Source: Triparma columacea (lineage: Eukaryota; Sar; Bolidophyceae; Parmales; Triparmaceae). Taken from it: 64,000 nt of DNA. Position 1 is the stretch's first letter. Each line of letters begins with the position of its first letter. A program made the translations under genes and the position numbers. The stretch covers positions 22,102-86,101 of the forward strand of contig BRYA01000036.1 in assembly GCA_030267965.1 (NCBI GenBank), given 5' to 3'. Positions 39,367 through 49,234 of the stretch are shown in pieces. Under the pieces are notes generated by a model. It had not been told where the DNA came from. It searched no databases and was given only the letters and a program-made list of their open reading frames with translations.

Positions 39367-40725
39367 ATGACCAAAACAGCAGTATACTATGGCACAGATG
39401 AGACAGGGAGCTTCAAAGACGATACTGAACTCACAGAAGTGACTGTTGCAGAAGGAGTGGAGTGGATTGCCGATGAAACCTTCTGGGGATGCTCCTCCCT
39501 CACGGCCATCACCATCCCAATTGGAGTGACAAGGATTGGCCGTGGCGCCTTCTACGGATGCTCCTCCCTCAAAGCCATCACAATCCCAGACGGAGTGACG
39601 ACGATTAGCCAAAGCGCCTTCTCTGAATGCTCCTCCCTCACGGCCATCACCATTCCAGATGGAGTGACGGAGATTGGCGATCACACCTTCATTGGATGCT
39701 CCTCCCTCTCAGCCATCACAATCCCAGACGGAGTGACAACGATTGGTGATTACGCCTTCATTCGATGCTCCTCTCTCACGGCCATCACAATCCCGGACGA
39801 AGTGACGTCGATTGGCCGTGCGGCCTTCAAAGAATGCTCCTCCCTCGCAGCCATCACAATCCCGGACTCAGTGACAACGATTAGCACGTCCACCTTCCAC
39901 GGATGCTCCGACCTCACGGCCATCACCATCCCGGATGGAGTGACGACAATTTGCGTTGGCGCCTTCCAAGGCTGCTCCTCCCTCACGGCCATCACCATCC
40001 CGGACGGAGTGACAACGATTGATGATTACGCTTTCGACGGATGCTCCTCCCTCACGGCTATCACCATCCCGGACGGAGTGACGACAATTGGCGAGGGTGC
40101 CTTCTTCGGATGCTCCTCCCTCACGGCCATCACCATCCCAATTGGAGTGACGACAATTGGCGATGGCGCCTTTAATGGATGCTCCTCCCTCACGGCCATC
40201 ACAATCCCAGACGGAGTGACGATAATTGACGTTGGCGCCTTCAGGGGATGCTCCTCCCTCACGGCCATTACCATCCCAGATGGAGTGACGAAGATTGGCT
40301 GGGGCGCCTTCCAAGCCTGCTCCTCCCTCAAGGCCATCACCATCCCGGACTCAGTGACGATGATCGGCCGTTCCGCCTTCAGGGATTGCTCTGTCCTGAC
40401 GAAACTCATTCTATCTCCCACTGTCACCATCGGCGAAGACTGCTTCTTGAACTGCACTGCCCTTATTGCTGTCGCTGCTGATAAAAACATGCCGACCGTC
40501 TCGGACCTCCTCCATTACAGGTGGCATCGCAAAATCGCTGTGATCGAGCGCGTCAACGCTCTTCTGTGTCTCAAGGGAACGTGGGATCACGTGGAGGATC
40601 CACCCAGGAGATCGGCTAGGAAGCGGAAACGAACTGACGGAGTTGAAGCCCCACCGCTAAGGGAAAGTGAGGCACGTGAGAAGATCCCTAAAGTTTTGTG
40701 GAGAGTAATCTTGGAGTTTCTGTAA
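39367..40725 (+). CDS. BspA-like LRR_5 protein 2, about 15 repeats
   Basis: This is an intronless gene; from the ATG at 39367 (MTKTAVYYGTDETGSFKDDT) it codes 452 aa. It lacks the acidic Asp/Tyr start of genes 1 and 3. About 15 LRR_5 units (CSSLTAITIPDGVTTI-type) are followed by CSVLTKLILSPTVTIGEDCF and the same tail as gene 1 (RWHRKIAVIERVNALLCLKG, PRRSARKRKRTDG, VLWRVILEFL). The frame is open throughout, so it is not an obvious pseudogene, but leader changes suggest altered expression. The block of units from GDYAFIR to DEVTSIGRAAFKE matches gene 1 units 14-15 and part of gene 3. Confidence 0.85.
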   Translation: MTKTAVYYGTDETGSFKDDTELTEVTVAEGVEWIADETFWGCSSLTAITIPIGVTRIGRGAFYGCSSLKAITIPDGVTTISQSAFSECSSLTAITIPDGVTEIGDHTFIGCSSLSAITIPDGVTTIGDYAFIRCSSLTAITIPDEVTSIGRAAFKECSSLAAITIPDSVTTISTSTFHGCSDLTAITIPDGVTTICVGAFQGCSSLTAITIPDGVTTIDDYAFDGCSSLTAITIPDGVTTIGEGAFFGCSSLTAITIPIGVTTIGDGAFNGCSSLTAITIPDGVTIIDVGAFRGCSSLTAITIPDGVTKIGWGAFQACSSLKAITIPDSVTMIGRSAFRDCSVLTKLILSPTVTIGEDCFLNCTALIAVAADKNMPTVSDLLHYRWHRKIAVIERVNALLCLKGTWDHVEDPPRRSARKRKRTDGVEAPPLRESEAREKIPKVLWRVILEFL

Positions 40726-40966
40726 CTCTTTGCGCTTGATTAGTTGGATTTAAGGCTGTCCGAACTAAAGTTTGTTGGGTAAAAAAATAGAAATATTTGA
40801 GGGCGTCAAGTTTAATTCTTCAAAACAACCGCGTACTTCAACACCCCCCTCTCCTCTGAATCGGATAAGAGCTGTGTAAATCGTAGTTTTAGGGAGAAAC
40901 ACACACAGGTCTGGCCAGACCCACCCAGGGGAGGGAGAAATAGGAGCAATAAATAAATCTATCAAA
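40726..40966 (+). repeat. duplicated 3' flank, copy 2
   Basis: It is the counterpart of 38669-38916. It runs from CTCTTTGCGCTTGATTAGTT to the Glu-rich-looking GGGAGGGAGAAATAGG before leader 3. Confidence 0.85.
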
Positions 40967-41428
40967 AGAAAGGTAATTCGGACAACAATGACAATGATGA
41001 CTCTTGTTAGAGATGTAACCAGTTGTATTTCGTCCTATAGTTGATTTTAGTTTCCTATTCACGTCAAGGAACCAACTTATTTCCCCTTCAATCGAGGTCG
41101 AGTATTCGTGGGGTTTTTCCCCGTCTTATTACCGTCTTATAGAGAGATAATACTACTTTCGGCCATATTTCCGATATTGTTAGTATCATATTGGGGTTGC
41201 TATCGGGCAGAGAACCGCTATTGACGCCGCAACGACGCATTCTTTGAGGGCCTCACATCCCTCTCCCTTGTTCTTTGTCAATCACACCACACTAACCCTC
41301 CTGATTCCCGTCAATAATGTAGGAATTCCTTGAGGGTTTAAACTGTTAACGAAAAGACGGTATAATAAATACAGGGTTAGGGTTAGGTTACCGAAAGGAC
41401 GGTATAAAAGATCCTCTCCATCCCTACA
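40967..41428 (+). promoter_or_regulatory. duplicated leader, copy 3, TATA-like motif kept
   Basis: It aligns with leader 1 nearly end to end, including GGGTTAGGGTTAGGTTACCG (41374-41393, two telomere-like units) and TATAAAA at 41403-41409, 19 nt before the ATG. Confidence 0.75.
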
Positions 41429-42280
41429 ATGAGTGAATTAGACTTTGCTTATGGTGATGAGTATAGTGATGACGATGGTGATGAGTATAGTGATGACGAT
41501 AGTGATGACGATAGTGATGACGATAGTGATGACTATGACGTCCCAGCTGGGTACTATCCCCTTCCCAAAACAGCAGTATACTCCGGAACAGAGAGCTTCG
41601 AAGACAATACTGAACTCACAGAAGTGACTTTTGCACAAGGAGTGACGACGATTGGCCGATTCGCCTTCAATGGATGCTCCTCCCTCTCAGCCATCACAAT
41701 CCCAGACGGAGTGACAACGATTGGTGATTACGCCTTCATTCGATGCTCCTCTCTCACGGCCATCACAATCCCGGACGGAGTGACGTCTATTGGCCATGGC
41801 GCCTTCAGAGGATGCTCCTCCCTCGGTACTATCACCATCCCGGAAGGAGTAACAACGATTGCCAATGATGCCTTCTGGGAATGCTCCTCCCTCACGGCCA
41901 TCACCATCCCGGACTGCGTGACTACGATTGGCGCTTTAGCCTTCAACGGATGCTCTGCCTTGACGAGACTCAGTTTATCTCCTACCGTCTCCGTCGGTTT
42001 CGGCTGCTTCTTAGCCTGCACTGCCTTAATTGCTGCCGCTGCTGATAAAAATATGCCGACTGTCGAGGACCTTCTCCATTCTAGGTGGTACCGCATACGT
42101 GAACGCGTCAACGCTCTGCTGTGCCTTAAGGGAACCTGGGATCACGTGGAGAACCCACCGAGGAGATCGGCTAGGAAAAGGAAGCGGACTGACGGAGTTG
42201 AGGCCCCAAAGCTAAGGGAAAGTGAGGCACGTGAGAAGATCCCGAAAGTTTTGTGGAGAGTCATTCTAGAATTTCTGTAA
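41429..42280 (+). CDS. BspA-like LRR_5 protein 3, about 6 repeats
   Basis: This is an intronless gene of 283 aa. The acidic start is longer than in gene 1, because the GATGAC/AGTGAT triplet pairs are amplified (MSELDFAYGDEYSDDDGDEY, then further SDDD units). Only about six LRR_5 units follow (ELTEVTFAQGVTTIGRFAF to CSALTRLSLSPTVSVGFGCF), and then the shared tail (RIRERVNALLCLKGTWDHVE, PRRSARKRKRTDG, VLWRVILEFL). Gene 3 looks like a unit-deleted version of gene 1. Its 3' flank is unrelated to those of genes 1 and 2, so the duplication boundary lies at the stop codon. Confidence 0.85.
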   Translation: MSELDFAYGDEYSDDDGDEYSDDDSDDDSDDDSDDYDVPAGYYPLPKTAVYSGTESFEDNTELTEVTFAQGVTTIGRFAFNGCSSLSAITIPDGVTTIGDYAFIRCSSLTAITIPDGVTSIGHGAFRGCSSLGTITIPEGVTTIANDAFWECSSLTAITIPDCVTTIGALAFNGCSALTRLSLSPTVSVGFGCFLACTALIAAAADKNMPTVEDLLHSRWYRIRERVNALLCLKGTWDHVENPPRRSARKRKRTDGVEAPKLRESEAREKIPKVLWRVILEFL

Positions 42281-42773
42281 AACTCTTTGTTGTTGAATCA
42301 ATCGTGATAATTGTTTTAACAATCGTTCATTTGTCTAATGGGCTGGCGTGAATTGAGGGTTAGTTGGGCGCGTCGAGGGGTCCTTAATACAATTTCTAAG
42401 TCAAACCACGAAGAGTTTTGACGTGAACATTTAACCCTGCCCCTTGGCCTTTCCTTTTTTTCGGATTGGAAGTGGGCCGAAATCTCTTTGTTTTGGTCTC
42501 ACACTTTCCTCCCACTTTCCATCTCAATTTTAGCTGATTTGTGCATTTTTTGGTGCTAAACGACAATAGCTTAGTTGTTAGTTGTTGACAGTTGACTACA
42601 TCTTTAATTGTATCCAATTTAAGTGGATTTTTAGAGTGGATATTTGAGGGCAGCTTTGGGCGTTTAGAGAGGCTGTGTTTGTAGGCTGTGTTTAGGGTGT
42701 AGAGTGTTTATAGGTGTATATAGGGGTATATATAGGCGTATACATACCCATAAGGCACATACACATAGCTAAT
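42281..42773. other. intergenic, AT-rich, no gene seen
   Basis: 493 bp lie between BspA-like gene 3 and the PDZ-HEAT gene. They hold T-rich tracts and, at 42660-42745, GT/TA-rich words (GTGTTTATAGGTGTATATAG, GTATATATAGGCGTATAC) just upstream of the next start. The 73-aa minus frame at 42396-42617 has no recognisable motif. Confidence 0.5.
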
Positions 42774-45700
42774 ATGGCACCATTCCAATTATCAGACTTA
42801 AGGAGTGAGTACATTTAACGATGGCTTCATTTTATACCTCCTAACCATCAATCTCAATACAATTCAATCCACGACCCTAACCCAAACTCTCCAAACCATC
42901 CCCCCCCCTCCCACACACAACAGCCGCAATATCTAGTCTTTCCTCTCCTCCTTCACCCTCCGCATCTCTCCTCTTAACCTACCCTGATGCGTTCCTCCGT
43001 ATTCTCTTAATCGTTACATCATCGTCCTCCCTACCCCCCCACCTTTTAGCTCCTCAAATGCTCAGGAACTTCCAAGAAGTATTGAAGGGGGGTGGAGAAA
43101 TGAAAGAGGAGGAAGGGGATATTAAGGAGGATGTTAAGGAGGTGAGATTAGGGAGAAGAGGAGAGAGAGAGGAGAAAGAGAGAGGGGAGAAAAACGAACT
43201 AGGGAGACGATACGATAGTAGGGAACAAGACAGCAGGGACAGGATCCTATACTATGTGGATATAGAGAGGACATAGAAGACACCCTAGGACCAAGACACC
43301 CTAGGGACCCTCCACAACCCTTTCACAACCCTTTCACAACCCTCTCACAACCAACCCAACTTATCCTCCCCCCCCCCCCCACCCCCCCCCCAGTGTTTCT
43401 TCCCCTCCGCCCCCTCCTCTTCCTCCCCTCCCCCAACTCCCTCCTACACAATCTCAATAACCTCCGAGACCCTCGGTCTAACCGTCGAGAACGTTCTCGA
43501 GCGTACAATAATCCGCACCGTAATCCCCAACCAGTCCGCCCACCTCGCCGGTGCCAAGGTCGGGAGTCTGATTACGAAGGTTGGGAGGAGGGAAACGAGG
43601 GAACTTACACACTTTGAATGTATTGATGAACTGAGACAAAGTAAGAGACCGTTGAGCCTTACTCTTAGACCTGTTAAGGAAGAAGTACTGGAGAGCGGGA
43701 GGAGGTGAGAGGGGGAAATACATATGGAGAGGAGAAGGGAAAAGAGAGAGAGAGCAAGGAGACGACGACGACGATAAAAAATGTGAAAAAAATAGAAAAC
43801 GCAACCCTTTCTTCACCACAACACAAACACACACCCTCACCTAACCCCCCCCCCCCCCCACCCCCTCAACGTTGTTTATTCTCTCCAGTATAATGTTAAC
43901 ACTGATAGATTCATCAACATCCCCCCCCCCTCCCCCCTCTTCATCCTCCTCTTCAAAAACCCGTCCTCCTCCCTCCAAATCAAACACCAACTCTACGAAA
44001 TCAAAAGGACCGAAAACGGTGAAAGGTTTGAGTAAAGTACTCTGCCATTTACTACTTCAGTATGTAGCCATTACTTGCCAGGGGGGGGGGAAGGAGGAAT
44101 GGGAGAGAAAGGTTAGTTAGGGTTGTAGAGAGAGGGAGAGAGAGAAGAAATGCCTTTCGGCCTCCGTATGATGTTTGGAAAACAAGAACCTTAATTCAAA
44201 AAACTCAACCACCTCCCTCTCCCCCCCCCCCAACAATAACCAGGGACAACCCGTATCAAAGATAGTAAAAGAGTACGTAAAACGCTGCGGAGGAGGCTCC
44301 AACAACAGTTCATCCTCCCGTTCCGTCGAGCTCTCCGTACACCCAACTGAAGTCGAGGTCGTACCCGCAACACATTCATTATCTTCTTCATCAAACAGTA
44401 CATCTTCAGAAAATCGGGGTGTTGGAGAGAATGGGAGGGAGGGAGGAGGGGATTGGGAACCTGATTTCCACGGAAGTAGTACGCCGGCGTTGATTAACGA
44501 TACTATACAAAGGGTTATGGGGTACCTAAGCGACTATGGGGGTAAAGCGGCGAAGGAAATGGAGAGGTAAGTAGGAAAATATCAGAGAGGAGGAGGAGAG
44601 GGAAGAGGGGAAATAGAAAGCATATGACACAAACATCAAACACAACACTCACACACACTTCTACCCCCTACCCCCCCTACCCCCCCTTACCCCCTTCACC
44701 TTAGGGACGTTGTTGACATGTTAGTAGACACGCTTGAGTTCGAGCATCAATCCTCCGCCTACGGTGGCGAGCAGTTCGAGACGACCGACGACCTCGGTCC
44801 GGCCGGTAATTTATTAAAGCTCATCATTAGACATGGGGTTGAGGGAGGGGGGAGGAGGAGGGCGGGTATGATTGTTAAGATTGTTCATAAATTAAGCGGG
44901 AGTAAAAGCCCGCTTAGTAGGAAAGTCGGAGTTAGGTGAGAGGGGGGAAGGGGGAAGGGAGAGGGTGGGAGAGGATGAAGAGGGTAGGGGAAGATGATCT
45001 GTATAGAATTATATATAGATAGATGATGGCATGTATACTGATATCACAGGTGGCATGGATCATATCGCATGGTTTGATTATGGCTCAATCACCCTAACCC
45101 CCCCCCCCCCCCCTCCCACCCACCCCCCTAACAGCATAACCCCCATCCTCTGGGGATACGTAGATTTCCCCCGCCACCTCCAGCTCCGTGGTATAATAAC
45201 CCGTTCCCTCCATGACATCGATCAGTCCGTCCGTCGTTCAACCGGTCAAGTCCTTCTAAACATCGTAGAGATCCTTCAAAAAGCCTCCGTAACAGTAACC
45301 CCCTGGCTGGTGCTAATGTGCGAGAGGGGGATGACCGACCCGGTTGGGGAGTTGAGGGGTAACGCGGTTAGTTTAGTATGCGCCATTTGCGAAAAGTGTA
45401 AAGCCATGTGTTCCGCAGACCCCTCCGGTTCACCTTCCTCCGGAGGAGTAGGAGCAGCGGCGGAGGGTAGGTTGGATACGAGCGGTCAGTTGTTCATGGA
45501 TGTTTACCTCCTCCAGTGTAAGCTCCTCCCAATAGCGACTAGGTTGGCTGAGGATAAGAGCCCGAACGTTAGGCTCACCGTAGCTGGGCAGTGCGACAGG
45601 CTGTTAGGGGCGCTAGGGGCGCACTGGATCATGGTACTTATCGACCTGTTTCAGGGACTGCTTAGCGACGAGGATGAAAGAGTTAGGACGGAGGCGGTCT

Positions 45701-46963
45701 ACTGTACACCGAGACTGGTGGCGAGGATACTGGAGAGCTGCGAGAAGGACATGCAGGGGGAAGTTATGGGAAGCCTATTCCTTACGCTTGGGAAGATGCT
45801 TACCGATAAATCCGCCATGACTAGGGTTGCGCTAGCTACGGGTGCGGGGCAGCTGCTCGTTAGCATTGCTCGTGAGGGTAGGGGTGACGGTGGTGGTGGT
45901 GTAAACCCCCACATTCACTTTGTCGACGAGAGCATCCTCCCCGTCGTCCAGAGGCTGTTGCACGACCCCGACCCCTCCGTCTGCAGCAACGCCCTGCGCG
46001 CCGTGGCCAACGCCTCCCAGTCGATAAACGCAAAGTCTGAGGGGGAGGAGGGGGTGGACTTTGTACCGGTGCTTAAGGAGAAACAGGTCATGAGACTGCT
46101 GCCGACGCTTACGCACCTTAGCACGAACAGCAAGTGGAGGGTGAGGAGGAGCGCGGTGGAGGTTGTACCGGCACTGGTTAAGAGCACGGCGGGAATGAAG
46201 GCAAGGGCGGAGATTGGGAAACTCGTGGTTGACTTACTTACTGACAGGGTCGCAGAGGTTAGGAAGGCGGCGAGGTGAGAATTAGGGAGGGTTGGTGGGA
46301 GGGGGGGGGGGGGGGAGGTTTTTTTGGGCGACGACGATAAGCGAGTGAGGTGGTGCCTAGCACGGAATCGAATCCACACCCGCGGTGGGCTGCTTTGTCT
46401 CCGCAATGTGTAATCGACGTTGCAAAAAAACCCCCAAACCCTTCGCCTCCCACCCTAACCCCATCACCAACGCTTCGCTCTCCTCACCCCACGTTCCGTT
46501 CCCCCTTAGCTTTGCCCTGTGCTCCGCCGCGGGGGGGGGGAAGAAGGGTAAGACGGACGACTGGCTCCAGGTCGTCGTAATGCCGCACCTCGAGTCTTGC
46601 GGGAAGAGCTCCGACCACAGGCAGAGGCTGGTGTGCCTGCAGATGGTAAGGACGCTCATCGTGAAACAGAGGGAGGAGCAGCTCTGGAAGAAGGACTGCG
46701 GGTGCCTGCTACGGTTCTTTGAAATTCTGGTTGAACTCAGCGAGGACAAACTACCGAACGTCAAGCTGAACGTGGGCCGGGTCCTCGGGGACGTTGAGTG
46801 GAAGGCCGTGCTTAAGGAAGCTGGGGAGAAGGGGGGGAAGGGGAAGCAGAGGCTGGGGGAGGTCAAGGACAAGGTAAAGGCGGCGCTTAAGGTCATGATG
46901 AAGGACGAGGACATGGACGTCAAGTACTATGCGAAACTTGCGAAGGAGGGGGGGGGGGGGTAG
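42774..46963 (+). CDS. PDZ-HEAT repeat fusion protein (PP2A-A/PP4R1-like HEAT region)
   Basis: There are eight exons: 42774-42804, 42924-43141, 43394-43704, 43889-44063 (donor uncertain), 44244-44566, 44705-44935, 45135-46274 and 46510-46963. Each junction except 4/5 is fixed by phase. Exon 1 starts MAPFQLSDLR. Exon 3 codes a PDZ domain (ETLGLTVENVLERTIIRTVI, SAHLAGAKVGSLITKVGRRE, THFECIDELRQSKRPLSLTL). Exons 6-8 form a HEAT array: RGIITRSLHDIDQSVRRSTG, LLPIATRLAEDKSPNVRLTV, LLSDEDERVRTEAVYCTPRL, LLHDPDPSVCSNALRAVANA, WRVRRSAVEVVPALVKSTAG and VELSEDKLPNVKLNVGRVLG. The HEAT spacing resembles phosphatase regulatory subunits (PP2A-A, PP4R1). The PDZ fusion is unusual; it would recruit a phosphatase to a membrane or partner C-terminus, which is inference. 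The protein ends in poly-Gly. Confidence 0.72.
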
Positions 46964-47033
46964 GGTCTGAGCGAGACGTAAAAGAGAAATGGAGTGAAGA
47001 TGAGACGTAAAAGAGTTTGCCTTTCGTTTATTA

Positions 47034-48732
47034 TCAATCATTGATGTTACCTTCTATTACCCTAGTCTCCCCAACGACGACACTCTCAAGCTTCTTCTCG
47101 ACCTCTTCCCTCAGATCCGACAAGAGCTTGTCGTTGGAGGCCTGCAAGAGCCTAGTGAACATCTCCTCGTCTGCGCTGAGGGAAGTCGTTGGGGTTGTAG
47201 AGGTAGACTGCCTGGGAGGGGACATTGACGGATGTGGGAGAGGAGGCTGAAGGGGGTTCGGGAGTGACGGGTCCTGGGAAACAACGGGGACGGAGGGGGG
47301 AGGGGGATGGGAAGCGGAGGAGGCTGTGTGGTGGGGATGGGAAGCAGAGGAGGTCGTGGGGTCGAGACGGCTGCGCTCGGCGTCTCGGAGAGCCTCAACT
47401 GCCAGATCGAGGCGCTTGCGAAGGGCATCGACGGTGTCGCGCTCACGAGCAAGGTCGTGGAGAGCACGCTGGGGGGGGGAAGGTTAGGGAGCGCGAGCCA
47501 ATGCATTTTAGCTGTCCTGCTCATCCTCCATCCTCACCTCTTCCGCGTCCTTCGATCGTATTATTTCGAGCCTGTACTCCGACAGTAACCTCGCCATCCT
47601 CTCATTCTCCTCCCTTCTCTCCTCTCTCTCCTTCTTCTCCTTCCCGAGCTCACGCCCTAGCTCACGGTTCCTCTTCTCGACCTCCTCCAAAACCTCAATC
47701 ATCGTGTCGTCGTCGCGGTTCACTGCGGCCTCGCGACGGGAGACCTAAGGGGGGCGGCGAGCGAAGCGAGCCGTGGGGGGGGATTGGGGGGGGGGGGGGG
47801 GCGAAAGGGATNNNNNNNNNNNNNNNNNNNNNNNNNNNNNNNNNNNNNNNNNNNNNNNNNNNNNNNNNNNNGGGGGGGGAAGGGGGTTGGAGAGGGGGTG
47901 GGAAAGGAGAAGCTTTAAATTGGAGTTCATATCGCATATCATATCGCACTACTCACCTGATTTCTCGACTTCACCACTTCCTCCACAGTCATGATCGCGG
48001 CTCGCATCCCGTTCAAGGATGACTTGGTGCGCTTGTTCACGGAGGTCGTCTGAGACTCGAGGGCAGACTTCTCGGATGCCTGCTTTTTCAGGTTGTACTG
48101 GGTTTGGGGGGGGGGGGTAGAGAGGGGTGAGGCGACAGTGAAGAGAGGCGAGAGAGGCGCATCGAAGAGAGCATTGTGTTGTGTTGGTGCGCTTAGTCTT
48201 CGATTCTCTTATCCATCACATTCTCTCGCATAATTACTGGTTTATAACTGCTGATCTTTTCTTCCATTGGCTTGTCATTCAGCCCCAACCTCACCTGCAA
48301 TTCCTTGATCTGGAGGCGGAGCTTCTTATTTTCCTCCGACACCGATGCATCTTGATCAAGGAGAGACTGAAGATGATCACATTTATTCCGCTCCCTCAGC
48401 AATTGTGCCTTGACTTCCTCAACCTTGCGGGCCAAAGAACGATTTGCAGTATCGGGAGGATTGGGGGGACGCTGACGAGAGGCAGAAGCGTGGCGAGGGT
48501 ACGTGGAAGTGGCCCCCCTGAATCGTTGCTGCTTCGAGGAGGTTTGGTTGAGAGAGGAAACGATTGTATCTCTCAACGCATGGACGGACAGGGCGTCAGA
48601 ATCAGAGTCAAAATCACACGACATTGGATTGAGAGCGGGAGAAGGTTCACTGCTGGATGATGATGAGGAGGAAGAGTATGTTCGACTTTGGGTTTGTTGC
48701 TTGGACCTCTTTTTGGTGGATTTAGGCTTCAT
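47034..48732 (-). CDS. coiled-coil protein, proposed single four-exon gene
   Basis: The exons by my reading are 48732-48238, 48097-47957, 47744-47538 and 47468-47034, all phase 0. The first (MKPKSTKKRS start) is Ser-rich then coiled coil (ARKVEEVKAQLLRERNKCDH, ENKKLRLQIKELQVRLGLND). The second reads KKQASEKSALESQTTSVNKR. The third is Glu/Arg coiled coil (EVLEEVEKRNRELGRELGKE). The fourth has ARERDTVDALRKRLDLAVEA and ends VIEGNIND. The join of exon 1 to 2 uses a GTAATT donor inside an open frame that otherwise continues to its own stop at 48193, so two separate genes remain possible. An N-gap lies in intron 3 next to the introner-like GCGAGCGAAGCGAGCC (+ strand). The function is unknown; the pattern is that of a structural or centrosomal coiled-coil protein. 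Confidence 0.5.
47812..47871. other. assembly gap (60 N) between poly-G tracts
   Basis: It lies inside an intron of the coiled-coil gene, flanked by G runs (47784-47801 and 47872-47879). Confidence 0.95.
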
Positions 48733-48930
48733 TTTTGGTGGACGGGGGGGGGAGGGGAGTGGTTTGTGTGGTGTATGTGTGTGGATGGAATGGGTGAGGC
48801 GGGGGGAGGAAGTGGGGAGGAGGGAGGAGGGAACTTGCTTTTTTGAAGTGTGAGGTTTGTTTGAATGTTTTTGCACTTAATTGTAAAATGTAGCAAAAAA
48901 TCAACTTTTCACGTTTAACTATGTATTTTC

Positions 48931-49011
48931 TCAACGTTGGCCGAGTGGTTAAGGCGGCAGACTTGAAATCTGCTGACGCAAGTCTCGTAGGTTCAAATCC
49001 TGCACGTTGAG
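48931..49011 (+). tRNA. tRNA-Ser (anticodon TGA)
   Basis: The acceptor stem TCAACGT pairs perfectly with ACGTTGA (49004-49010) and the discriminator is G. The D-arm is GCCGAGTGGTTAAGGC. The anticodon stem-loop is GCAGA-CTTGAAA-TCTGC with anticodon TGA. A long variable arm (about TGACGCAAGTCTC) identifies a class II tRNA, and the T-arm is GTAGG-TTCAAAT-CCTGC. The combination of long variable arm, G discriminator and TGA fits Ser(UCA). There is no intron and no encoded CCA. Confidence 0.95.
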
Positions 49012-49015
49012 TTAA

Positions 49016-49023
49016 TTTTTTTT
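49016..49023 (+). terminator. poly-T RNA polymerase III terminator of tRNA-Ser
   Basis: A run of T begins 5 nt after the tRNA 3' end, the usual Pol III stop signal. Confidence 0.8.
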
Positions 49024-49234
49024 TGCTCGCAGCAACGGCGGCCGAGCGAGAGGAGCATGCTGGCAAAGTTTGAGAGTGATTGGAGCCATTTTGGTTTTTT
49101 GTTTTGTTGTGACCAGATGAGATTAGATTTTATGGTGTTGGGAGACCGCTAAGACGGCGCGCCCCAAGACGCTGACCTTTCCAGTCTTAATTGTGCGTTT
49201 TGAGTTTTGTTGTTGGTCAAGAAGCAACTTTATT

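Noticed and set aside
36500..40490. Long minus-strand frames with repeated EGGAS or VREEHP words in the BspA array
   Set aside because: They are translations of the complementary strand of the LRR repeats; the 69-nt unit keeps several frames open.
46340..46440. tRNA-like stretch in the last intron of the PDZ-HEAT gene (AATCGAATCC near 46366)
   Set aside because: I tried both strands; the T-arm stem does not pair and no acceptor stem partner lies at the right distance.
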